33,091 nt of DNA from Lachnospiraceae bacterium. GTDB lineage: Bacteria; Bacillota; Clostridia; Lachnospirales; Lachnospiraceae. The notes beneath the pieces are model-generated. The model made no database searches. It was not told where the DNA came from and saw nothing but the letters and a program-made list of their open reading frames with translations. Below, one piece after another: positions 26,632-33,091 of this stretch; the first letter of the stretch is position 1; each line of letters starts with the position of its first letter. Location: NCBI GenBank assembly GCA_015057955.1, contig SVDE01000016.1, forward strand, positions 1-33,091. Reading direction: 5' to 3'. A program made the translations under genes and the position numbers.

Positions 26632-28083
26632 TCATACCATATATGACTGCTGCATTCCAGCTTCTATATCATCCTTCATGGATATCTCCATTTCCTTAAG
26701 TTTCCTGTTTGTTTTAAGAGTCACAGCAAGACCGATGATCGCTGTGACCACGTCCGCAAGCGGCATGAACCAAAGTATTCCGTCGAGGCCGACGATCACG
26801 CAGAGCAGATACGGAAGTCCGGCTCCGAAGACGATCTCCCTGAGCATCGAAAGGAAAGAACCCATCCGGGCATTTCCGATCGCCTGCTGAAAGATCGACA
26901 CTCCCTTATTAAAGCACGATAGAACAGTTGCTCCCATGAAGATCCTTATTGATTTGACCGCATATGCCGCGTAGACCGGGCCTTCGCTCTGTGCCCCGAA
27001 CATGTTGGCGAACTGAAGCGGGAATATAAGGAACAGCGCGCTTATCACCGCCCCGTATATCAGCTGAAGTGTAAGCATCAGCTTCATGAGGCCCCGGACG
27101 CGGTCGGGTCTGTGGGCCCCAAGGTTATATCCCGCTATGGAAAAGCATCCCGATACCAGTCCCACCGACACCGATATGGCAACCTGGAAGAATTTCATGG
27201 TGATGCCGACAACTGCGGTAGGCACATGGGCATACTCTTCCCTGGAGAATACCGGATCTTTCGCGCCGAATTTTTCTATTGCCCTGAACACTATTGCCAT
27301 GGAGAGCACTATCGCAAACTGGATCAGCATGCTGGTGAGTCCCTGGATCGCTATCTTCTTCAAGAGCTTAAACCTTATCTTCATTGAATCCAGATCCAGG
27401 CGGAATGACTTCATCCTGAATGCGTAAACGGCAAATGCTGCCGCCACCGCGATCTGTCCTAAGATGGTAGCAAGCGCTGCCCCGAACATCCCGAGCCTGA
27501 GCCCGAATATGAACACCGGATCCAGGATGATGTTTATGACAGCACCCGCAGTAGTGACAATCATTGCAAATCTCGGGTTGCCGTCGGCTCTGACTATCGG
27601 GTTCATCGCCTGTCCGAACATGTAAAATGGGATCCCTAAGGCTATCCAGAACAGGTATTCCCCGGCTAATTCAAACGTTTTCTCATTGACACGGCCTCCA
27701 AAGAGCGTAAGGACCTGATCCGGGAAAATGAGATAGACCGCCATTAAGGTGATGCCAAGTATTATCAGTGCGGAAATGGATGTGCCGACAGCGCGGCGTG
27801 CCCTGACATCGTCCGCTGCTCCCTGAGCCATGCTAGCTATTGTGCAGCACCCGTCTCCGAGCAGCATGGCTATCCCGAGCGCGACAAGTGTGAGAGGGAA
27901 TACGACCGAATTGGCAGCATTTCCGTAAGAGCCCAGATAATCGGCATTTGCTATGAATATCTGGTCGACTATGTTGTAAAGCGTTGCCACGAGAAGCGAT
28001 ATGATCGTCGGGATGCAGAACCTGGCCATGAGCTTCCCAAGCGGCTCCTTTTCAAGAAACAGATTTGACTTTGTATTTTCCAT
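26632..28083 (-). CDS. MATE family multidrug/Na+ antiporter
   Basis: MATE proteins export cationic drugs or metabolites using Na+ or H+ gradients. The 483-residue product has about 12 membrane segments in two similar halves and the family segments PTIISLLVATLYNIVDQIFIA (20-40 region), DGNPRFAMI and NPIVRADGNP. AGGAG sits 5 bases before the ATG at 28083. It lies downstream of a DtxR/MntR-type regulator, separated by an inverted repeat and a terminator hairpin, so metal-linked control is possible. The substrate is unknown. Confidence 0.92.
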   Translation of the reverse strand: MENTKSNLFLEKEPLGKLMARFCIPTIISLLVATLYNIVDQIFIANADYLGSYGNAANSVVFPLTLVALGIAMLLGDGCCTIASMAQGAADDVRARRAVGTSISALIILGITLMAVYLIFPDQVLTLFGGRVNEKTFELAGEYLFWIALGIPFYMFGQAMNPIVRADGNPRFAMIVTTAGAVINIILDPVFIFGLRLGMFGAALATILGQIAVAAAFAVYAFRMKSFRLDLDSMKIRFKLLKKIAIQGLTSMLIQFAIVLSMAIVFRAIEKFGAKDPVFSREEYAHVPTAVVGITMKFFQVAISVSVGLVSGCFSIAGYNLGAHRPDRVRGLMKLMLTLQLIYGAVISALFLIFPLQFANMFGAQSEGPVYAAYAVKSIRIFMGATVLSCFNKGVSIFQQAIGNARMGSFLSMLREIVFGAGLPYLLCVIVGLDGILWFMPLADVVTAIIGLAVTLKTNRKLKEMEISMKDDIEAGMQQSYMV

Positions 28084-28094
28084 AAACTCTCCTA

Positions 28095-28135
28095 AAAACA
28101 AAAAAACAGGCGCAATCTATAAATAGACTACGCCT
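28095..28135 (-). terminator. Terminator between the DtxR-like gene and the MATE gene
   Basis: AGGCG (minus strand from 28135) pairs with CGCCT (ending 28108), with an inner TCTA/TAGA stem, followed by G and seven T residues. It ends about 15 bases before the MATE ribosome binding site, so it may end the regulator transcript or attenuate MATE expression. Confidence 0.8.
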
Positions 28136-28158
28136 TTGGCTTATTTCTATCGTTATTT

Positions 28159-28181
28159 TGTTAACAGGTGTTAGGTTAACA
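28159..28181. promoter_or_regulatory. Inverted repeat, candidate DtxR-family operator
   Basis: TGTTAAC-N9-GTTAACA is a 7-bp inverted repeat; the right part includes TTAGGTTAACA, similar to half of the known DtxR box (TTAGGTTAG). It lies 30 bases past the regulator gene and upstream of the MATE gene. Confidence 0.4.
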
Positions 28182-28210
28182 CAGATTTACAAAAAATGTA
28201 AGCGCAACTT

Positions 28211-28594
28211 TTATTTTTTCTTCTGCATCTGAATGTACAGTTCGTTAAGCCTCTCATAAGTTGAATCACTTATGGCATGCTCTATCAGGCAGGCTTCATC
28301 AGCTGCAGTCTCCTTGTCAACTCCTATGTGGAGCAGCAGATTTGTAAGGAGCTTATGCTTTGAATAGACCTTTTCCGCGATGGCCAGGCCTTCATCCGTC
28401 AGAAAGATATGTCCGTTTAGGTCCACGGTTATCATTCCCCGCTCACGGAGCTTCTTCATCGCTACGCTGACGCTGGGTTTTGTCACTCCCAGTTCCTGTG
28501 ATACATCGATCGAACGGACGTGCTCATTTTTTTCGCCGAGCATCAGTATGCATTCAAGATAGTCTTCTATGGATTGTGTGTTTCTTGCTTCCAT
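28211..28594 (-). CDS. DtxR/MntR family metal-dependent repressor
   Basis: The family senses Fe or Mn and represses metal-uptake genes. The 127-residue product has a winged helix (about 1-70, VSQELGVTKPSVSVAMKKL) and a dimerisation and metal-binding domain. There is no C-terminal SH3 domain, as in short MntR-type members. Metal ligands seen are Asp11 and Glu14 (EDYLE, as in MntR Asp8/Glu11), His80, and Cys102, Glu105 and His106 (EACLIEH, as in DtxR). This is a mixed site, so the metal cannot be stated. The second ATG is chosen for spacing from GAGG. It has its own promoter at 28636-28664. Confidence 0.9.
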   Translation of the reverse strand: MEARNTQSIEDYLECILMLGEKNEHVRSIDVSQELGVTKPSVSVAMKKLRERGMITVDLNGHIFLTDEGLAIAEKVYSKHKLLTNLLLHIGVDKETAADEACLIEHAISDSTYERLNELYIQMQKKK

Positions 28595-28635
28595 CATTCC
28601 TCACTTTCGGATCAGTGTTTCCGGGTTCTTTTTAT

Positions 28636-28664
28636 ATAATAACATACAGTCACCGAATCATCAA
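28636..28664 (-). promoter_or_regulatory. Promoter of the DtxR/MntR-like gene
   Basis: TTGATG (28659-28664), 17 bases, TATTAT (28636-28641) on the minus strand. Confidence 0.65.
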
Positions 28665-28670
28665 CAAAGG

Positions 28671-29636
28671 TCATTTATCCCACCTGAACCGCTCCATGTC
28701 CACATGTCCGTCTGTAAATGTTACTCCTTCTTTTTCAAGCAGTTCTATCTGACGGTTTTCCCCTCCAAAGGCAAATGCACTTGAGGGTTCCCCCTTGCTG
28801 TTCACAACCCTGTGGCACGGGATGACTCCGGGTTCAGGATTGACATGAAGTGCATATCCCACAACACGGCTCCATTTCGGATTACCGGCGAGGCGTGCAA
28901 CCTGTCCGTAGGTTGCGACCTTGCCTTCCGGTATGCTCTTTACTACCTCATATATCTTCTCATAGGAATTCTTTCCACCGACAAGTGTTCTGCTCCGGCC
29001 GATCCTGCTCTTCAGTTCCTCATCAGGCAGGCTCCCGTCAAGGATGATCGTGAACCAGCTGTTCTTGTTCATGTGCCAGCCCGGGTAATAGCCTTCGGTT
29101 CCAAGGATCTCTTCTTTTTCGGAGCTTTCCATCATAAGGTCAACGATCTCGGCCATCTCACCCGAGTCCGTTCCGTCCACCTTTCCCCTGGCGACTGTCA
29201 TGATCACGCCGTACCACTTCTCATTGTCCTTACGGCGCCATACGGCAGCATCCGGATAACTCTTCCAAAGGAACTCGGGCTCGTCGCCGAAGCTTTTTCT
29301 GACATATTCGATCATCATGTCCGTCTGCCTGTATTTGAATACAGAAGGCATGTAACATGATGAAATTATCTTCTCCAGAACTTCTTTAACCTGCGTTCTC
29401 ACATCTCCGAGGAACGCTCCCTGGGCATTTGTCTTATAAAGGACATATTCCTCTCCGGTCGCCGTTTCCACAGCGGCAGTATCCAGCGTCCCGTCCGCAG
29501 TAACAGTGACGGTAAGGGCAAACTCCCCGTCCATTATCATTGTATGGTATTTCCATGCATTTCCGTCTTTTTGGAAGCCGTACGGCTCCAGCGCATCCGG
29601 TTTCAGCTTATATCCTCTGGTCAGTTCTTCGTACAT
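28671..29636 (-). CDS. YjbR/MmcQ - MGMT fusion protein
   Basis: The 321-residue product joins three parts. Residues 1-100 are an extension (YGFQKDGNAWKYHTMIMDG) that I recall before YjbR domains in Lachnospiraceae. Residues about 100-220 are a YjbR/MmcQ domain (YPGWHMNKNSWFTIILDGS). Residues about 224-310 are the C-terminal domain of O6-alkylguanine-DNA alkyltransferase, with the GKVATYGQVA helix-turn-helix and the acceptor cysteine in PCHRVV. Because Cys is present rather than Trp, it should transfer alkyl groups rather than act as an alkyltransferase-like sensor. The usual MGMT N-terminal domain is replaced by YjbR. AGGTGA precedes the ATG; it overlaps DUF4298 by 16 bases. Confidence 0.85.
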   Translation of the reverse strand: MYEELTRGYKLKPDALEPYGFQKDGNAWKYHTMIMDGEFALTVTVTADGTLDTAAVETATGEEYVLYKTNAQGAFLGDVRTQVKEVLEKIISSCYMPSVFKYRQTDMMIEYVRKSFGDEPEFLWKSYPDAAVWRRKDNEKWYGVIMTVARGKVDGTDSGEMAEIVDLMMESSEKEEILGTEGYYPGWHMNKNSWFTIILDGSLPDEELKSRIGRSRTLVGGKNSYEKIYEVVKSIPEGKVATYGQVARLAGNPKWSRVVGYALHVNPEPGVIPCHRVVNSKGEPSSAFAFGGENRQIELLEKEGVTFTDGHVDMERFRWDK

Positions 29637-29926
29637 TTTTCATCACCTGCTGTAATTGACTCAAGCAGTTCCCTGTTTCTTTCAAGGAGGTTATAGATGC
29701 CGTCCTCGGAGAGCACTCCGCGTTTAAGGTCTGACGGCAGTTCTCCCTTTTCATCAAGCTCCAGGTCCTTTATCCAGTCCGGTCCGTCATAGTACTCCGC
29801 CAGTTTTTCTATCATGGGCTGCAGCGCGAGAAATCCTTCCATGCTGCTCTCCAGCCGGTCCATTGCTTCTGCTGCTTTTGTATATATCTCTTCCGCTTCT
29901 TTTATGCGCTTTACTGCTTTTTTCAT
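29621..29926 (-). CDS. DUF4298 family small protein
   Basis: A 101-residue, mostly helical, charged protein (ITxxEEIYTKAAEAMDRLE-type start, then YYDGPDWIKDLELDEKGELPSDLKRGVLSEDGIYNLLERN). I recognise the DUF4298 pattern; function is unknown. The ATG at 29926 follows a G-rich site (GGGGGCGG). An ATG at 29938 that overlaps the upstream stop codon (TAATG) is also possible. It overlaps the YjbR-MGMT gene by 16 bases, so the two are translationally linked. Confidence 0.75.
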   Translation of the reverse strand: MKKAVKRIKEAEEIYTKAAEAMDRLESSMEGFLALQPMIEKLAEYYDGPDWIKDLELDEKGELPSDLKRGVLSEDGIYNLLERNRELLESITAGDEKCTKN

Positions 29927-29937
29927 TTCCGCCCCCA

Positions 29938-30888
29938 TTAATATCCAAGTTTTCTGTCAACGACATGTACCGGCGGCTTTCCTTCCAGGAACAGTTTCAG
30001 ATTATTGACCGCTGTATCGATGACTCTGTCATAATTAACGCCTGCCCTGTATCCTCCGGAAATATGCGGAGTTATGTAAACACGCGGAGTTGTCCACAGA
30101 GGGTGGCCTTCAGGAAGCGGCTCAGGGTCGCACACATCCAGGCAAGCGGCTTTCAGATGCCCGCCTTCCATCACTTTGATCAGATCCTCCGTCACAACAG
30201 AATTGCCCCGCCCGACATTGACCAGTATGGCGGTCTTTTTCATGAGACGAAGCCGCCTCTCGTCAAACATGCCTGTTACGTCTTTGGTTCCGGGAAGGCT
30301 AAGCGCAACCACATCCATGTCAGGAAGAAGTTCATCCATTTCCGCTGGTGTTACCATTTTTTCCACGAAGTCAGGCTTGTCATGGACAGTACGTCTAACG
30401 CCAAAGCATGCTGCACCAAGAGCATTTGCCCGCTGCAGGTACGATGTTCCGATCGCGCCCATGCCAACTGACATCACTTTTGAACCCTCAAAACGGTCAA
30501 TGTCTTTAAGCAGCTCCCACCCCTGTCTCTGCTGTATCTGCAGGTATTCAGGCATGCGTTTCATTGCCATGAGCGTTGTTGTCAGCATGTGCTCAGCAAT
30601 CGACCCGCCATATGCCCCGTAAGCATTTGCAAGCATGACATTTTCATGAAGCAACTCAAAGCCGTTCGCTCCTGCGCTGAACAGCTGCACAAATTGAAGC
30701 TTCGGCATCTGCTCTTTCATGTGCGGCCTAATGTCCCCAACAAATATCTGCACATCTGCCAGCTCTTTGGCCGGGATGTCATCTGCCTTTTCGCAGAAGA
30801 TCACGCATGCATCCGGAAGGCTTAGGAACTTAACCCTGGTCTTCTCTGTATGTCTTCCTGTAACGATGATCTTAACAGGTTCTTTCAT
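29938..30888 (-). CDS. D-2-hydroxyacid dehydrogenase, NAD-dependent
   Basis: The family reduces 2-oxoacids to D-2-hydroxyacids with NAD(P)H. The 316-residue product has the nucleotide-binding GMGAIGTSYL, the catalytic Arg in NVGRGNSV, Glu in CDPEPLPEGHP and His in TPHISGG. It resembles the GhrA/YgaF-type branch. The ATG at 30888 is preferred because GGGAG is 7 bases upstream; the ATG at 30894 is too close. It leads a small operon with DUF4298 and YjbR-MGMT. A TATAAT lies upstream near 30946-30951 but its -35 is weak. The substrate is unknown. Confidence 0.9.
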   Translation of the reverse strand: MKEPVKIIVTGRHTEKTRVKFLSLPDACVIFCEKADDIPAKELADVQIFVGDIRPHMKEQMPKLQFVQLFSAGANGFELLHENVMLANAYGAYGGSIAEHMLTTTLMAMKRMPEYLQIQQRQGWELLKDIDRFEGSKVMSVGMGAIGTSYLQRANALGAACFGVRRTVHDKPDFVEKMVTPAEMDELLPDMDVVALSLPGTKDVTGMFDERRLRLMKKTAILVNVGRGNSVVTEDLIKVMEGGHLKAACLDVCDPEPLPEGHPLWTTPRVYITPHISGGYRAGVNYDRVIDTAVNNLKLFLEGKPPVHVVDRKLGY

Positions 30889-31019
30889 GTTCATTCTCCC
30901 TGGTATGTATACCTGTTTCGCTGGTAAATATGCTACGGAAAAATTATAATTTATTTCAATTGGATTTTACAGCGCAATGTGAAATACTATATGCGGATAA
31001 AGAACCGGAGGACACATGA

Positions 31020-31541
31020 ATGGCTAAGATACTTATCGCATTTTTCTCAAGGGCAGATGAAAACTACTTCGGCGGTGCAATGAGATATGTCGAAGTCGGC
31101 AATACAGAGATCGTTGTAAACTGCATTAAGGAACTGATAGATGCGGATACATTTAAGATAGAGATGAAGGAGCCGTACTCTGCTGCCTACATGACCTGTA
31201 TCGAGGAAGCAAAGAGGGATCTTAAGGCAAATGCCCGTCCGGAACTCACCCACTATCCTGAAAGCATCGACGAATATGATACGGTGATACTCGCGTATCC
31301 CAACTATTGGGGAACGATGCCGATGGCTGTCTGCACTTTCCTCGAAAGATACGACTTCAGTAAAAAGACCATCCTGCCCCTTTGCACAAATGAAGGGAGC
31401 GGGATGGGTAATTCAGAAAATAATATCAAAAAGCTTGCGCCACGCGCTGCCGTTAAAAGAGGACTTTCCATAACCGGAAGCAATGCGGCAAATGCCGGCG
31501 GCGCTGTTAAAAAATGGCTGTCAGCCAATAAGATCCTATAG
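31020..31541 (+). CDS. Flavodoxin family protein
   Basis: A 173-residue FMN-binding redox protein. It shows the flavodoxin fold pattern: strand KILIAFFSRADENY followed by a phosphate-binding loop, the DTVILAYPNYWGTMP segment that packs on the flavin, and LPLCTNEGSGMGNSENNI near the C-terminus. It carries electrons or reduces small substrates in the cytoplasm. GGAGG lies 8-9 bases before the ATG. A plausible promoter, TTTACA-N16-TATATG, lies upstream. It is divergent from the dehydrogenase gene and converges on the XRE-TPR gene 26 bases away. Confidence 0.88.
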   Translation: MAKILIAFFSRADENYFGGAMRYVEVGNTEIVVNCIKELIDADTFKIEMKEPYSAAYMTCIEEAKRDLKANARPELTHYPESIDEYDTVILAYPNYWGTMPMAVCTFLERYDFSKKTILPLCTNEGSGMGNSENNIKKLAPRAAVKRGLSITGSNAANAGGAVKKWLSANKIL

Positions 31542-31567
31542 ATCGTTTTATTCTTTCGCTGTTGCTG

Positions 31568-32587
31568 TTACACCTGCAGTCTTTTAATGGCCTGCTCTAT
31601 TTCTTCGCATTCTTCTCCGCTGATGATGCCCCACTCCTCTTTCAAGAGCTGTAGGACCTCCCTGTAAGCGGCGATAGCGCCGGCTTTATCTCCGCGGATC
31701 TCGCAGATATGGGCAATGCTTGCGGCACTGTCGATATACTTGGGAGAAGGCTGCATTTCCTGGCCTTTACGGTACCATTCAATGGCTTTGTCATACTCCT
31801 GCCGCTGCGTATATATGTCACCCAGCGTTAAAGCCCGGCTCCATTCCTGATCTTCCATTGTTTCCAGCTTGCACAGGTGCGCTTCTGCCTCGTTTATTTC
31901 TCCTGCCGCCAGGGCGATCTGATACCGGTACATTTCAGTACGGAATGTATTGTCAATGGCTGCCAGCTTTTCAAGCCACTCCCCGGCTTCCACAAGACGC
32001 CTGTCATCGATCAGATTGTCCAGCAGCCACATGTGTGCAGCGCGGTTTTCGGGATTTTTGCTGCAGTAATCGCTGAACCATTCTATGAGCGCATGGTGAT
32101 TCCGGACATTCCAGTCAGGCATGTAGCTTCCCCACGCGTTAGCCAGTTCGCTGATGGCGTTACTGTCTCCGCCGGTTTTCAAAACGGCTTCTTTGCCGCA
32201 CTCTGCTGCAAGAAGACGGTACTGCCCGGCCTGATGGTTGTAAAGCAATGCCAGCAATGTTTTAGCCTGTCCCTCATATTTCGGGTTTTCCGCGAAAGCA
32301 TTTACCTGCTTTTCGATCTGTCGTTCTTCAGCCTCTCTGATCCTTCCGGAACTGTAAATATGATTCTCGATACGCTCCATCTGCTGTTCCGGCGTCATGG
32401 CAAACAGCTGATCTATAGTAACGCCAAAATATACGGCTATCTCGGGCAGCATCTGTATATCGGGCATGCTGGTGCCGCATTCCCATTTGCTGACAGTCTG
32501 CGGGCTTACATTCAGTGCGTCAGCAAGCGCTTCCTGTGTAAGTCCCCTGTCTGTCCGCAGGCGGCGGATCTCTTTTCCCATTTCCAT
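31568..32587 (-). CDS. XRE-family regulator with TPR-like repeats
   Basis: The 339-residue product starts with a Cro/CI-type helix-turn-helix (1-60: LTQEALADALNVSPQTVSKWECG) and continues as helical repeats of the TPR kind (for example ALTLGDIYTQRQEYDKAIEWYRKG and AHICEIRGDKAGAIAAYREVL). Such proteins are often peptide- or ligand-responsive regulators. GGAGG is 8 bases upstream of the ATG. Targets are unknown; it lies beside a decayed recombinase fragment. Confidence 0.88.
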   Translation of the reverse strand: MEMGKEIRRLRTDRGLTQEALADALNVSPQTVSKWECGTSMPDIQMLPEIAVYFGVTIDQLFAMTPEQQMERIENHIYSSGRIREAEERQIEKQVNAFAENPKYEGQAKTLLALLYNHQAGQYRLLAAECGKEAVLKTGGDSNAISELANAWGSYMPDWNVRNHHALIEWFSDYCSKNPENRAAHMWLLDNLIDDRRLVEAGEWLEKLAAIDNTFRTEMYRYQIALAAGEINEAEAHLCKLETMEDQEWSRALTLGDIYTQRQEYDKAIEWYRKGQEMQPSPKYIDSAASIAHICEIRGDKAGAIAAYREVLQLLKEEWGIISGEECEEIEQAIKRLQV

Positions 32588-32666
32588 GATGACGACCTCC
32601 TTTGCTTTGTCTTCATCATTTTAAGATGTGCAATGATCAAAAACCAGCGACTGTCATGCGGGTTGG

Positions 32667-32888
32667 CTAGCGCAGCAGTTGAGTCCCGCGGCTCAGGCAG
32701 ACTACCGTCTCGATATGACTATCATTGTCCAAACTTAACAACATATCCTCATCGATCAGGGATTCCATCAGATGCCGGCGCTCGACCTCGTCCATGACCG
32801 CGTACATTTTATCAAAATAAAACAGGGTTTTGTAGATGTTGTCTCCTGTGATTTTCTCAGCTTCTATCGTCCTTTTCTTGGCAAGCAT
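32667..32888 (-). pseudogene. C-terminal remnant of a large serine recombinase
   Basis: This 73-residue reading resembles the tail of transposon-type serine recombinases: ITGDNIYKTLFYFDKMYAVMDEVERRHLMESLIDE matches the usual helical stretch before the stop (family: I..D.VY..LL.FDKLYD.M.D.EKK.F..SFIE.V), followed by DNDSHIETVVCLSRG, like the VETVVLLS ending. The linking FRFPV segment that normally lies between is missing, so there is a deletion, and all upstream domains are gone. Family assignment is by eye. Confidence 0.5.
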
Positions 32889-32947
32889 GTTAACTCATTT
32901 TTCCTGCCGATGTGCCTGTTCAAATCCTGACTTTTGCAGTGTTCCTG

Positions 32948-33091
32948 TTATTCGAGATCCCCATACTGCTCATCATCGACCGGCTCGCACCATTCTGTTT
33001 TAGCACCCTCTCCAGGAATCTCCTGAGCGATATGCTGGAACCAGCTGTCCTTTGCCGCCCCGTGCCAGTGCTTGACGTTTGCCGGAATATT
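32948..33091 (-). CDS. Cupin-domain protein, C-terminal end (cut by window edge)
   Basis: The last 47 residues of an open frame that continues past the right edge. The segment IPANVKHWHGAAKDSWFQHIA carries cupin metal-binding histidines and matches the tail of cupin proteins, often fused or next to carboxymuconolactone decarboxylase domains, ending in EWCEPVDDEQYGDLE. The start lies outside the window. Confidence 0.75.
   Translation of the reverse strand, partial: NIPANVKHWHGAAKDSWFQHIAQEIPGEGAKTEWCEPVDDEQYGDLE

Noticed and set aside
31877-32797. 306-codon plus-strand open frame opposite the XRE-TPR gene
   Set aside because: It mirrors the codon pattern of the real gene, crosses into the recombinase remnant and has no domain.

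Overview
The window looks like chromosomal core sequence from a Clostridia-class Firmicute, most likely a Lachnospiraceae-type gut or rumen anaerobe. This is inferred from AGGAGG-type ribosome binding sites, Firmicute ECF genes, Clostridia families (DUF4364, DUF1385, DUF4298), RF1 with a SGNGGQC motif, and mid-range GC. Nearly all genes lie on the minus strand. No tRNA, rRNA, CRISPR array or complete insertion sequence is visible, and no gene-free stretch exceeds 300 bases.

Layout from left to right. (1) 1-4592: a secreted SH3/NlpC-P60 wall hydrolase, an atypical MoeA-like protein behind a structured leader that may be a molybdenum cofactor riboswitch, and a birA-bioY operon controlled by a near-ideal BirA operator. 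(2) 4599-7812: a CYTH-domain protein with a shrunken NTPase domain, divergent from a GH3 beta-glucosidase. (3) 7821-16346: clpB, an AI-2E-family membrane protein, then the translation and transcription block rho, rpmE, DUF1385, prmC, prfA. (4) 16541-22060: a DUF4364 regulator converging on tig-clpP-clpX-(cobW-like GTPase)-(His-rich protein)-engB. (5) 22132-26570: glf-ecfA1-ecfA2-ecfT-truA, a tightly overlapping operon supplying the shared ECF transporter module that BioY would need. (6) 26632-30888: a MATE exporter, a DtxR/MntR-type regulator, a YjbR-MGMT fusion, DUF4298 and a D-2-hydroxyacid dehydrogenase. (7) 31020-33091: a flavodoxin-like protein, an XRE-TPR regulator, a decayed recombinase tail and the end of a cupin gene cut by the window edge.

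The most interesting system is the two-gene pair at 17624-18767. A COG0523 (CobW/G3E) GTPase consists of the GTPase domain alone. The next gene, 4 bases downstream, encodes a 22-histidine stretch followed by a domain that reads like the missing CobW C-terminal domain. Together they look like a split metallochaperone inserted between clpX and engB, where many Firmicutes carry lon. Secondary points are the moeA leader, the collapsed AAA_28-CYTH protein, the YjbR-MGMT fusion, tandem terminators upstream of DUF1385-prmC-prfA, and several candidate operators.
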